Of a DNA stretch of 41,903 nucleotides, positions 12,451 to 24,500 are shown one piece after another. Source of the DNA: Mnemiopsis leidyi (Eukaryota > Ctenophora > Tentaculata > Lobata > Bolinopsidae). The translations under genes were made by a program, and so were the position numbers. The notes under the pieces were generated by a model that was not told the origin of the DNA, searched no databases, and saw only the letters and a program-made list of their open reading frames with translations. Each line of letters begins with the position of its first letter. Position 1 is the first letter of the stretch. The DNA is taken from assembly GCA_000226015.1 (NCBI GenBank), contig JH153354.1, forward strand, positions 477,583 through 519,485, in the 5' to 3' direction.

Positions 12451-15400
12451 ATGTACAGACGGTACAGAAGTTTCATCTCCATAGCAACCTGCACTAGATG
12501 TGGTAAAGTTAGGGAGTGTAGTGCAGTTAGTAGGAGCTTCAACACTGCACAAAGTAAGGACAGTAACGACGGCAGGGATGGTGGAGACGGCAGTAGTTCA
12601 AGTTGGTAAGTCTGTGGGGGACAGTGATTCTTCAGGTTACTAAGTTACCAAGTTTTAGTTACTTCAGGTTACTAAGTTACTAAGTTTTAGTTACTTCAGG
12701 TTACTAAGTTACTAAGTTTTAGTTACTTCAGGTTACTAAGTTACTAAGTTTAAGTTACTTTTGGTTACTAAGTTATCAAGTTTTAGTTACTTCAGGTTAC
12801 TGAGTGACTAAGTTTTATTGACTTTAGGTTACTAAGGAACTAAGTTTTAGTTACTTTAGTTTACTGAGAAACTAAGTTTGAGTAACTTTAGGTTACTAAG
12901 TTACTAAGTTTTAGTTACTTCAGGTTACTGAGTTACCAAGTTTTATTGACTTTAGGTTACTAAGTTACTAAGTTTTAGTATCGTTAGGTTACTGAGTATT
13001 CAATCGTTATTATGTTTATCTAGAAGATGCGGAAGAGATTTATTTTTCCCCAGCCAGTTTAGTGCAATAACATCATCACGGCTCAGAACAGGAATATTTG
13101 AATAAAAGTAAATGTTACAGGAAGTTACATCATCACGGCTCAGAACAGGAATATTTGAATAAAAGTAAATGCTACAGGAAGTTACATCATCACGGATACA
13201 GGAATGTTACACTTACAGGAAGTTCGACTACAAGAAGATAGGGTTACTCGGGGCAGGAGGAGCAACAGTAGCCGCAGCAAATCTTCCAGCTGCTAACAGT
13301 GACGATGATGAGGAGGAAGTTTACGTAGACCACGTGAGTTAGTTATACATGAGTACAATATACATTAGTACAGTGTACATGAGTACAGTGTACATTAGTA
13401 CAATATACATTAGTACAGTGTACATTAGTACATTGTACATTAGTACATTGTACATTAGTACAGTGTAAATAAGCACAATGTACATTTATACAGTGTATAT
13501 TAGTACAATGTGCATTAGTATAGTGTACATTAGTATAGTGTACATTAGTACATTGTACATTAGTACATTGTACATTAGTACAGTGTACATTAGTACAGTG
13601 TACATTAGTATAGTGTACATTAGTATAGTGTACATTAGTACAGCGTACATTAGTACAGTGTACATTAGTACAGTGTACATTAGTACATTGTACATGAGTA
13701 CAGTGTACATTAGTACAGTGTACATTAGTACAATGTACATTAATACAGTGTAGATTAGTAAAGTGTAAAATAGTACAGTTTACATAAGTGTAACGCGTGC
13801 ATAAGTACTTAGTACAGGTGCATTACTATTAGCATCTTTATTCAATGCATTTTGATCTTTCACTCTTTGTTATCAGTACATTCTAATCAAACTGATAACA
13901 AACCGGTTTTTTATTCATGTCTATCTCTTACTTAAAACTTGAGTACAATTAAAGATGATTCTGGTGGTAGGACGCCGAGGACTGACAGCTTACCGAAAAT
14001 TAACAGTTCAGTGAAGATTTTCAATTTGATTACAAATATTTACCTGGTTTTTGTTAAACTTTAGCTCTAATCGTTTTGGGGGATTCTCGTATTATAGAGT
14101 TTTTGTATCGACTTAGGGATCGCGTCCTACCACTGCGGCTCCGTTAAATTGCACACATTAAATGTTCAATTGTGATGTTTCTCTTCAGCAATAGCATAAA
14201 TCTCAAATAATTTATTTCATCGTTAAGGAAACATGATATGATTTGTTTGCTTCAACTAGAACTTTTGGCAATTCCAAATTAATCGTTTTGTTATTCAGGA
14301 GAAGAAAAAGGTCGAACTAAGACTCATATTTGTAGGGTTTTGCATGAATACATGGGTTTGAGATTTGTTTCCACATATATCAATGCTTTTGTATGTTGAA
14401 TAAGTGCAAAATGTTCATTTTCGCCGAGTTGTTTATTGAGTGAATGTTTAACTCAGTGCAAAAATCGTTATTAAAGTTGAAGGTAAAGAAGTGTGGGCAT
14501 GTTATAAAGTTGATGAAATGTTCTGTAACTCCCCTTCTCAGTAACAAAGTTTTGTTAACCACCCTAATACCTAGTAGTGCTAATCAAAACAATCGAGCTT
14601 GATTTGAGTATTAACTCTGCTGTCATTGTCATTGCTGTTTGTGTTTACAGCATATTTGAAAGCTGTTTTGTGAAAATTGTACTTTAATTTAAAATTCATG
14701 CCTTCCTTTTGTTGTGTGCACATTTTCAACGTGCAAATTGCTTCGCTGGGTTAAACTATTCATGTATCACTATTCACCAACATGGATTAGCCGCTCAATG
14801 AATATACAATGAAAAACACGAATTCAATGCAAATGTATGACATTTTGGAGTATAGGTATGCTCATACGCTAACAAATAAGAAGCAACCATCAATCCTCTA
14901 TTTCAGGCACAAGCAACTAGGTATAGAAGAACTAGGATGTTCCGACATTTTTGTTCCTTTTCTTCCTTCAAATACAAGACGGAGCTCTTCATGACCGGGG
15001 AGGATTTCTTAAGAGCAAGTAAGTTGGAAGTGAGCACAAAACATAGTTTTACTAAATGCTTAACCATTCCAAAGAAGGTGGAACCTAAAAGTTGGAATTT
15101 ATAGTCACTAGTCATTGACTAGTGACTATAAATTCCAACTTTTCTGATTTGGTTATTGACTAGTAGTCAATGACCAAATCAGAACTACTACTTTACCCCC
15201 TTCTCAGTTTTGTTCAAGAGTCAGAGAATGCAAGGACACCGATACAAAGACATCGAACATCTGACTGACGAGGAATTCCAGAGCATCCTGAACAGCGCAC
15301 CCCCACACAGCCGGGAGACACGAGGTCTGTTCAGGTCGCTCGGCAAGGATGCCGTTATTAGCTATCCGGAGTATCTGTTCTTAGTCTCCATACTCAGGTC

Positions 15401-16876
15401 TGAGAAACAACTTAAACACCCCGCTCTTTCAGTTTTTTACTTACAGTCTGCCTTACCACTGCTTACACTATATGTGTATTTTCTAGTTTACCAAGTGGGA
15501 ATTACAGAAGCTACTTTCTCATATCTTGTATTAAATCTACTTCTCGTTTATACTTTTAAGGGTATCCAGTTGTCACGAAACTTATTTCTCTCACTTTCAG
15601 CAAGCCACGTGATCATTTCCTGAAGACTTTCCAGATGATCGATGTCGACAAAAACTGGGTCCTGACCAAAGATGAGTTTGAACTTGTGGAGAGACTGTTT
15701 TCCAGGGGAGTGATTGAAGAGAACATCGAAAACACAACTCTAAAAGTTCATTTTTTCAAAATGGACGGATCTGGTGTGATCACGTTTGACGATTTTGTCC
15801 ACTTTTTGGATGGTCTTCAGAAGGAATGCTTGGAGGTTGAGTTTAATGAGTACGCCAAAGGAAGCGGTCAGATTCAGGAGGAGGATTTTGCTGAACTGCT
15901 ACTTTCAAGAACACTTCTCAGTAAGTTAGGGGACAAACACTGCTTAGTTGACCGTGTAATTTGCAAGAATAAACGTTGAGATACACTGTCCTACTCCTAG
16001 GCCGTTGAAAGATAATTTAAGTTTTAAGACTTAAACTGATCCTTACAGTTGAACAATTAATCAAGAGTAACAACTAAGTGACATTTCATAATATTGTCCT
16101 ACAGGTGAACTTGAGAAGGACAAGTACCGAGGAAGAATCTCCAAGAAAGGAGAGACAGATGGAGGTATACACTTCTTCCAATACTCCCAGTTCATGAACC
16201 TACTCAATGATATCCATGATCTGGAGATTGCTCTCAGAATGTTCCAGGTACGTAAGTGAAATTTGAATACGGCCTATTCGAGTAGAATTTTTCAAGGCTT
16301 TTTCTACACTTTTTCACTCAGCTTTTTGCACTCAGAATAATATTATCCAACAAATTATTTCCAACATATTTCCAGCTTTACCAAGTAAGAATTATCAAAG
16401 TTTTTTTCTTAGTAACGTCTGACAAACTGTACAACCCCAGATAGCGAAGAAGCCTGTAACCCCCGAAGAGTTTCAGCGAGCAGTTAGAGTTTGTACTGGT
16501 ACTCCTCTTGATGACAGAATGGTAAAATTAACCTTCAAAATATTCGATGAAGACGGCGATGGGAATCTCAGTCACGAGGAATTCATGAAGGTGGGTACAG
16601 TACACCTCTTAATTACAGATTTTCTTAGCCCTAGTTCTCCCAGATTGATGGCAAAATCACTTACTTTTCTCCAAAAATATAACTATAAGTTTCATTTTTA
16701 TGTACAAATCATTTATGGGAACAATTTGTTAAAACAAGAACCTAAACATAGACCGCGATCAGGTGATGAAGGACAAGATAAGAAGTAGGGGAACAGTGGA
16801 TGTTCAGATTCCGCCCAAGTCCTGGAAAGCTTTTAGAAAATGTGTACACGAGCGGATGACTCTAGCCTCGATCTGA
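12451..16876 (+). CDS. MICU3: MICU3-like mitochondrial calcium-uptake regulator
   Basis: Nine exons: 12451-12605, 13219-13333, 14299-14331, 14907-15018, 15208-15397, 15601-15920, 16105-16247, 16441-16590, 16763-16876. They close in phase to 443 codons plus TGA. The product is an intermembrane-space, EF-hand regulator of the mitochondrial calcium uniporter. The N-terminus (MYRRYRSFISIATCTRCGKV) is Arg-rich without acids, a typical mitochondrial targeting peptide, followed by a weak hydrophobic stretch and an acidic DDDEEE. Conserved family blocks: LFMTGEDFL, ISYPEYLFLVSIL, NTTLKVHFF, EEDFAELLL, FQRAVRVCTG. Two canonical EF loops are complete: D216-E227 (DVDKNWVLTKDE) and D392-E403 (DEDGDGNLSHEE). 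The VHFF segment and the MKDKIRSRG tail fit MICU3 better than MICU1; MICU2 is the alternative. Exon 3 (33 nt, donor GTAGGG) is the least certain. Confidence 0.9.
12631..12995. repeat. 32-bp tandem repeat in MICU3 intron 1
   Basis: About 11 diverged copies of a unit containing TTCAGGTTACTAAGTTACTA and AGTTTTAGTTAC. TACTAAG, close to a branch-point consensus, recurs in the units on the sense strand. Copies differ at several positions, so the array is older than the 41-bp array near 1418. Confidence 0.95.
13071..13218. repeat. 57-bp duplication copying the MICU3 exon 2 acceptor
   Basis: A unit starting CATCATCACGGCTCAGAACA occupies 13071-13127 and again 13128-13184, then a truncated third copy runs into the exon. 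Each copy ends in TACAG/GAAGTT, the same acceptor and first exon bases as the real border at 13218/13219. Thus three near-identical 3' splice sites lie in tandem. Confidence 0.9.
13345..13789. repeat. 15-bp tandem repeat in MICU3 intron 2
   Basis: About 30 copies of ACATTAGTACAGTGT with variants (CATTGT, TATAGTGT). Because 15 is a multiple of three, both strands show long open frames with pentapeptide repeats (VYIST, MYTVL); these are artefacts of the repeat, inside an intron. Confidence 0.95.
15087..15143. repeat. Perfect 28-bp inverted repeat in MICU3 intron 4
   Basis: Arms 15087-15114 and 15116-15143 are exact reverse complements around a single central T (AAAAGTTGG...CTAGTCA / TGACTAG...CCAACTTTT). 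In RNA it can form a long stem, but the one-base loop means it would adopt an opened apex; in DNA it is a near-ideal cruciform. Confidence 0.95.
15143..15183. repeat. Second 20-bp inverted repeat next to the first
   Basis: Arms 15143-15162 (TCTGATTTGGTTATTGACTA) and 15164-15183 match with one mismatch around a central G. It shares the TTGACTAGT core with the adjacent palindrome and ends 24 bases before the exon 5 acceptor at 15207. Confidence 0.92.
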
Positions 16877-17226
16877 CTGTGTTTGAATGACCTGAGTTAT
16901 GAACATTTGTTGAAAAACTCCTATGTTTGGGGTCGGCTTTTAATATATATTTCTGAGGGTGGGTAAAAATCGTTGAAACTACCGCTAAACTGAAACGTAT
17001 GGATTATTTAATTCTCATTTCTCGGTCATGGGACAGCTGATGTTACTTATACTGTACAACTGTAGCATTTGTTAAGACTTTATTGACTTAAGAACTTAGG
17101 TCAGGTTTATATCCCCACTTGAGATTTCGAGAATAGATAAGTTTGAATTTCAAAATTGACCAAGTTTGGTTACTAACTTTAAGCCACCCACATTGAATAT
17201 AATTATTACATCGATATACTGTATAG

Positions 17227-17232
17227 AATAAA
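17227..17232 (+). terminator. Candidate poly(A) signal for MICU3
   Basis: AATAAA 350 bases after the MICU3 stop, the first such hexamer that I noticed on the + strand downstream of the gene. Confidence 0.5.
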
Positions 17233-17351
17233 AGAATACAAGTGTTTATCACAAGTATTAATGCTTAGTCATAGATATAGCTGCTATACAGTCAGCTGTA
17301 GAGGAAACTACACGAGCACAATGCGGGAGGGGCCGTCAGTAGGAATTTTGG

Positions 17352-17465
17352 AGTCCACAAGCGAGTCTATAAGTGAGTTAGTGAGTGGGTCTATAAGTGG
17401 GTTTATAAGTGAGTCTATAAGTGAATTTATAAGTGAGTCTATAAGTGAGCTTGTAAGTGATTCTA
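17352..17465. repeat. 12-bp tandem repeat (GAGTCTATAAGT)
   Basis: About nine imperfect copies of a 12-bp unit downstream of MICU3. It gives a spurious open frame with SESI/SELV repeats on the + strand (17261-17515) that has no gene context. Confidence 0.85.
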
Positions 17466-18404
17466 GGAGTCTCAGGATATTATATGTGAGATGTGCAAAC
17501 TGCGGTGAATTTTAAATGGTTATGATTGTTTTATATTTCAAAGTTAAATTGTTGTCTGGCAAAGTTTCTACGTAATATCATGTCATTTTTCAAGTATTCA
17601 ACTGCCCCGTTTTACGATTTCGCCACAATGTTATTGATTATGCTTCAATTTAATTGTCAATTTGAACTGTATTATTTTTGATAGAATTCTAACTTCACGT
17701 CAATTATTTTGTGTGTATGTGTAAATTCAATTCGGTCTCGTAGATGAAAGTTTTTAAAAATCTCATTTTACACGAAATTTAATGGTATCAATTAAATTAA
17801 ATTGCTTACAATAATTTTCGTGAACATAAAATCTACACAATAAACATTCATTGGAGTCAACGCTCCTTATGGGCGAGCTTTACTTAAAGTCAAAGGGGCC
17901 ATTATCCCAGAACGAGCCCACTATCGATCAATGCTTTCAAAACTCTCATAAGAATGTTTAGAAATAATAACCGCCGTCAATTGTCGTTATTTTTTTCGAT
18001 AAAAACGGCCCAAAATAAAAAGATAATCGAAAACGCAGTTCTCATAATTAAATCCCATGAAAGAACGCCATTTATCGTGTAATTAATGATTGGAATTAAT
18101 AATTCTGATCATTAAGGATTCTTTTATCGTGTAATTTATGTTTTAACATCAATAAATAAGAATTTAAGGAGAATAGAATTGTCGTAATATCTTCCTGAAA
18201 CCCTCAATGGCATTTGTTATAACCTAATCATCTATAGAGGTAAGAAATAGGTAGAAAAACCAACTCTACACATTCTTATTGAAGATTTACTTAACATTTA
18301 CATCTAACATTACGATGACAAATGAAAATGAAACCGCGGATAAGTTAAGTCAAATTTCTTCTGTCCTTGCTGTCAGAAATGCTTTTAAAACAGTTACATT
18401 CTGT

Positions 18405-18410
18405 TTTAAT
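18405..18410 (-). terminator. Candidate poly(A) signal for ASPM
   Basis: ATTAAA on the minus strand about 120 bases past the proposed ASPM stop at 18527. The sequence is a common variant signal; support is positional only. Confidence 0.3.
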
Positions 18411-18526
18411 TCTACTCTGCAACTTGAAATAGCATAACCAACGTCCGTGTCTTTAGATTGAAAATGTGATTTGATCCGCAGAAACGTTCCAAACAATTAA
18501 TGACGTTATTTCATTAGATGTTCTGT

Positions 18527-21500
18527 TCAACGTCCAATTATCTCATATAACTTTCTGTCCAACTCTGCAACCTGCAAACAGAAATTTCCTGAGTTTACTG
18601 ATCGATGAAGCTTTTTTAGAATTTGAGAGATGGAAATCTAGCGTCTGCCTGAGACCTAACTAAGCGGGCGCAATTCTTGTTAAATGAAACGATTTCAACG
18701 ATTCCTGTTAACAAAACTGATCCCCTTATAAATCTTATCAAAATCAAGTAATTCAATTCAAAGAAATCCGAAAGCAAAACTGACCTGTGAGAGAGATAAG
18801 TCTTGGTCCAGTAAACATTTCCTTAGATCACGGAGACTTCTCAAGCAGGAAGCAACACGTCTAGCATTACGTCCACGAGCAGTCGCCTGGACTCTTATCA
18901 CTGACATTCTGGTCTTGAGATAGCGTTGCCTAGCAACGTAACAACGCCACAGAGACTGTATCTTTATACAACATTGTCTCTGATATTTGTAGTTCTGTAC
19001 TTGCCAGTACATTCTGAACCACGTCTGTATCTTCACTGCTTTCTCCCTCATGTCTCTATACTTCCTTACTTGACTGTATCTCTTCCAAGCAGACTGAAGT
19101 TTTATGATTGCTCCTTTTTGGTGGAGATATTGAGATCTGGCGGTGTACATTCGCCAGGTAGCCTGTATCTTGGTAGCACAGAGTGTTTGTCTGTGTATAT
19201 GTCTGCGTGTTTGTGTACCCCTGATACAAGCCTGCATAAGGACGGCTGCTCTCCGCAACTCCAGATATCTTCTCCTCTGTTCTCGTCCAGCCAGCCAGGC
19301 ACGAGTGTACTCTTGTAAGAGACAAACTGCCGATCTCTGTTGGAGATAAGATCTCCTAGCACAGTAACCTCTGTAGTGAGCCTGGATACTGACTGCTGCT
19401 TGTACCGAGCGTGCTAGCTCCTTTCTAACTAGATACGATCTGATGTGAGACTGGATCAACACAGCACTGGATTTCATGTTGAGGAATCTGGATCTGAGAC
19501 GTGATGTCTCCTGGTGACCTCTATAACACGACTGTATGAGAGTTGCACAGTGGTGCTTGTGTGCTATTTCCCTCCGAGTCACGTGACCTCTGTACGCTGC
19601 CTGTATCTTGACTACACATTTGTGTTGCTCTGCTAGTGCAGCTCTCAGAGCAGCCCCTCTGTAATAGGACTGAATCACCAGCACTGCTCTTACAACTCTC
19701 AACTTTTGATCTCGAATCTGCTCCCTCGTTCTGGCAGCTCGCCAAGATCGCTGAATCCTGACGGCTGATTCTTTTAGAAGATTGTAACGAGAACGTTTGA
19801 TGTGCATTTTCCACGTGGCTTGAATGAGAGCCGCCGCTTTGTTCTTCACGGCGATCATTTTGAGGACCGCGGTCATTCTTAAGTATGACTGGATTGTAAT
19901 GGCAGCTGCTATTTTCTGCTGAAATGATTCACGGTCAGACTTCATGAAAAGGTAACCTCTGAAAGCTTGTTGTATCAGCTTAGCAGACTGCTGTTCAAGC
20001 TGAATGTGACGTCTCGATAGGTATCCTCTAAAAACACTTTGTATTTTAGTGGCTGCCTCCTGCTGATAAGACACATCTTTTCTCACAATATAGCCTCTGA
20101 ATATGCTCTGTATGAACACAGTGTTTTGTTTGAGCAGTAGAAAGTTTTCTCGGTATTCTCTTGTGATGAGATGGGATCTGAAATACTCTTGTATCTTGGT
20201 TGCCGCACGTGTTTTCCTCTCCAGATCTCGTCTCACAAGGAAACCTCTGATAGCTGACTGCAACACAATAGAGGATCGTATCTGTAGCTCCATCAGCTCC
20301 TTTTGACTTTTCATCCTCTGATATTCTAGTAGAGCTAAATAACCACGACACAAAGATTGCAGTTTTAGTGCAGCTCTTATTTTCTCGGCCTTTCTTCGGG
20401 TAATGAAGCCTCTGATATTTCTCTGTATACAGATAGCAGCCGATCTCTGAATCAGGAATTCTTCCCGAACCTTCCGCATAGCTTTGCTAGCTCTCCAGAT
20501 AGTCGCGATAAAACTTGCTGCTGACTGGAGTTGAATGTATTTTTGTCGACAACTGAACATTCTGATAGCAGACTGAATCTTCAAAGCTGAATCCTGGAAC
20601 TTCAGGTATCTCTTTCTCTCACGATGTCCGCGCCAGGTTTTCTGAACAAGTTTAGCGGCACAAATTCTATCTCGCCAGCGTTCCTCCAGTATCGCTTTGT
20701 AGAACTTCTGGATTGTTCTGGCAGCTTCTCGTTTGTTTAAGAAGTCCTTCCTGACGACTCTTGTAGCCAAATGTCGTCTCCAATTCACCTGGATCTTGTT
20801 GGCAGCATATTCCTTTCTAGCCGCAATGATAGCCTCCCGGTTCAACTTCATCTTCTCGAGCAGCCGCCTGGCAAGTAAACCTCTAGCCAGAGCCTGGACC
20901 CTGGTCACGGCCCGACGTGTCTCCCTCATGGCCTCGTGACGTTGAAGGAACTTACGTCGTCTCCAGGCTCGCTGGATCTTCTGAGCGGCACGAAAATCTT
21001 GGGATATATCCACCAGAGCAGCACAGAGATAGGAGACAAAGGTTATAACAACCTTCTCATCAGGGATGGTTCCTATCATATCACCTGGGGTTATCATGTA
21101 AGGGACGTTGTTGAGACCCTTCATCGCATCACACAGAGCTCTGAAGTTCTCCTTCTCATTCTCCCGGTGAAGTTCAGGGTCGAGGAGGGAGTCCGATAGG
21201 AAGTCCCGGGAAGCGTTCAACTCCATCAGCTGGTGGGAGAGAGAGGTCTGCATCTTGATCCGGGAGAGAGGCAGGAGTTCTGGGTGGTAATGGTGAACCA
21301 GGAGACAGAGGACCCTACCGTCCGAGAAGGACACGGTGAAGTTGTCCACTGGAACGTCGTAGTAGCTACAGACGATCTTACACCAGTCCAGCAAGGTAGC
21401 TAACACCTCACTGTTGAAGAAACCTCGCTCGTCCACTGAGAGTCTTCTTCCGGGGAGACCTAAGACATAATCGTCGTCTTGATCTTCAGGAGACATGTTG

Positions 21501-24500
21501 GCTTGCTTCTTCCTGGATAATATCTCCTTTAAGATGTTTACTTCAGCTTTCAGCTGGTCCATCGCTAGAATCTTAGTGATGGAATACTGGAATATAACTT
21601 TCCAGATGAGCGCTAAAGTGAGGTTCTGATTCCCGTCCACCACACTCTTACTGACTATCGGGCCCCCAGGAACGTTGTCCAACTTGACCCCCTCTTCTTG
21701 GAGCTGTGTTAGGGACACCCCAACATTGTGGAGCTTCTGGAGTCTACTGACGGCTGGTGTTCTCAGTTTGTCCAGGAGACTCGTCTCTGTGATTATCTCA
21801 ACCAGGCGGGTCAGTCTGACTCCGTCACGGAGTTCAGACTCGATACGTTTAACGATGTAGTCGAACTCGTCTATGTGTCTTTGTTCGTGTTTCACAGTGT
21901 ACCTGCACAGCAATATATGAGTGGTTTTTTCAAAAATATTTTTTCCATTCATAAAATATTGTGGGACTTCTAACGAATAACTTTATTTAAATAACGCAAA
22001 CAATGACGTTCTATTCCACCCTCTTTCTAAAACTTCTAACTTCATAGAGGAATCTACAGTTAGGAGATTAAGGACAGGAACTTACCCGATATAACCGAGA
22101 TGTTTGGTGACATCCCCCTCTCCACTAAGGAAAGTGTTGGAGAAGGAGATAAGTACAGATCTGCTGGTTTTGTGGGGCGACTTCAGACAGAAGAGGCAGG
22201 GGTCGCAGTCAATAACACGTGCTGTCTTCGCAACGTCCAGCAGCAGAACCAGCATGAGGAACTGAAATATGGGAAAGTTACGAGAACCAGCATTATAAGA
22301 ACCAGCATTATAGGTACTGAAATATGGGAAGGTTGGGAGAACCAGATCCTGCAGGAGCTGGGACGTACTGACAAAAACTGTTTATAGTCCACACAGCTCT
22401 CTCCCCAACCCTCTACACCTCTCAATGTACGGCTCCGTATACAGAGAAATCACATAACTTTCGTAAAACAATAGAAAACACCCGAACCAGGAACCGACCG
22501 TTATCCAATATTTATCAATTCTTGCTCTCTGGCTTCTCTCTCACTACTCGCTCATTGCTTCTTCCTTGCTCTGTAGGCTTTTATTTGGGGATGTTCATGT
22601 TAGGACTATCATAATTATTGGTTTCTTGCTAGGATAGTTGAAAAAACCGTCATAAGAAGTTGAAAAGGAGTTAAAAGATGAGAAGTTTTATCAGAGAATT
22701 AAGTCTTGACTTTTGTCACTACCCAACCGGCCCAGCCCAGAAGTATCACTTTTCATTCAATTTATCTCATCGACTACTTACAAAATCGCTCATATGTTAG
22801 GATTTTATAAGCCTATACAGACCAATCCTCACATCGAGGATTCACATTGCGGAATAGAATATAATATAGTCTTGTTTGGGCACCTGGTCGAAGACCTAAG
22901 GCCATGACATATTTTCCGTAGTGCTATAATTAGGTCAACGGATAATGTGAACTCAAAGCTAATGAATAATTAGGTAATTATAATTAAGGTTCTAAGAGCT
23001 GGACTACCCGACGTGAGCAAATATTTTTCATTGTCTGACTTAGACATAACAATTCAACATATCATAATTTCCCTCGCGCCAAGTAATGAGAGATTGTAAA
23101 GCTGGATATAAAACATGGCAGTCGAAGTGGCGATAATAGCAACAAATGACTGAGTAGTCTCACCTTTTCTCCGCACAGGGTCTTCGTACTTTCCTTTCTC
23201 ATTATAATAGTTTACTTACGTTTTGGCGGTAGTTGATAATGATATCGACATGGCGATGAAAAAAGTTTTTTTTGGGAAGGGTCACAAATTTTGACAAACT
23301 AGAAGTTAAAAAGCTCTGTTTTCTTGCTTATTATTAGTCAAAATTCCACTCCTCCCCAAAAATACAATTATCAAACTCCGATAGAACCTTAATACAAATG
23401 AAGTTAAAACACAGAGCTATTACGACACAGTGCAATAATACTGCCTAATCGTCTGAGTTACCTTCTTGAGGGTGAATCTGCGGAGTTCTTGCTCGTACCC
23501 AGCTCCGTATGACCCGGGGACGGTGGGGTGAGCGTATTGTTGAGCTATGACTGGGTTGTTAACAAATCTACTGTTCAGGAATGTCAGTAGACCCGTCAGA
23601 TCCTGAAAAGAGAAGTTGTCCGATTAATGGAGTCGGGGTGGTCGGTATCTTGCCAGATATTTATGTTCTTCAGTTCTTACGTATATTTATTCTTCACTAA
23701 AATTGGTTTTTGTTGGCTTAAGTTATTTAAGTTATTTTAAGTTATTTCCTGGTAGCGTGTTATGTGTAAGAGGGCCCCGGAGTAAAAGATATCAGAAAAA
23801 GATTGTGATTAGGATAGGTTTTTACTGATTCAAATTACTCAACAAATTTTTACTGTATCAAATTGCAGCTGAAATGTTGATTTTGCAGAATTAGTCAACT
23901 CGGCGTTGAACCCCAATGAAATATAATAGGAGCGCTCAGCGTACTCTTTTGATAGCTTCTGAAAGAACTGACTAAATCTTTGTCTTCAGAAAATGACCAA
24001 TCGTTTATTTATTTTCACATTGAGTAGCTCTGGTGAGTGCACGTTAGTATTGTGGTAAAGTTAAAGTTCTTGTATAATCCGCCTGCTAGCTCTATTAAGT
24101 TGTTACGTTCTAACATCGTATCTTATAGACTGTAACTTTGAGGACACCCGTTAGAAGTAACGCGATCAAAACCTTATTTTTTTTTTATCTCATACTTATT
24201 TGAATTCGGACACTCCAACAGCCACATGTTACACAAGTGTAACGGCCAATTACAGGAGGCCGAATGTACAATTATACATACACGCCAGTGACGGTTAAGG
24301 TAGTGTGTACCATACTTTTATCGCCCGAGACTTCGCTGCAATGGGCAGCTACTCATTTAACCCTCAATCACGGTTTCCCGATCATTCGGCTGAGTCGACC
24401 GAAGAAGGTTGCATAGGCAAATGCCCTTAGCGCACTTCTCTAGGACTGGCGGATACGGGATTTGAACCCCCGACCTCCTGCGTGGGAGCCGAGAAGCAAA

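Larger units (their letters stand above)
16877..18526. other. Convergent spacer between MICU3 and ASPM
   Basis: Three-prime ends of the + strand MICU3 and - strand ASPM face each other. The MICU3 3' UTR, a 12-bp tandem repeat and AT-rich DNA are present. I see no further exon. Confidence 0.6.

Noticed and set aside
13478..13753. Overlapping open frames on both strands with pentapeptide repeats (VYIST / MYTVL)
   Set aside because: They are produced by the 15-bp tandem repeat, whose length is a multiple of three, inside MICU3 intron 2.
17261..17515. 84-codon frame with Ser-Glu repeats after MICU3
   Set aside because: Built from a 12-bp repeat downstream of the MICU3 poly(A) signal, with no similarity or splice context.
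18926..19362. Open frames on the + strand and in other minus frames within 18926-21973
   Set aside because: Shadows of the long ASPM exon 18; no splice or family support.
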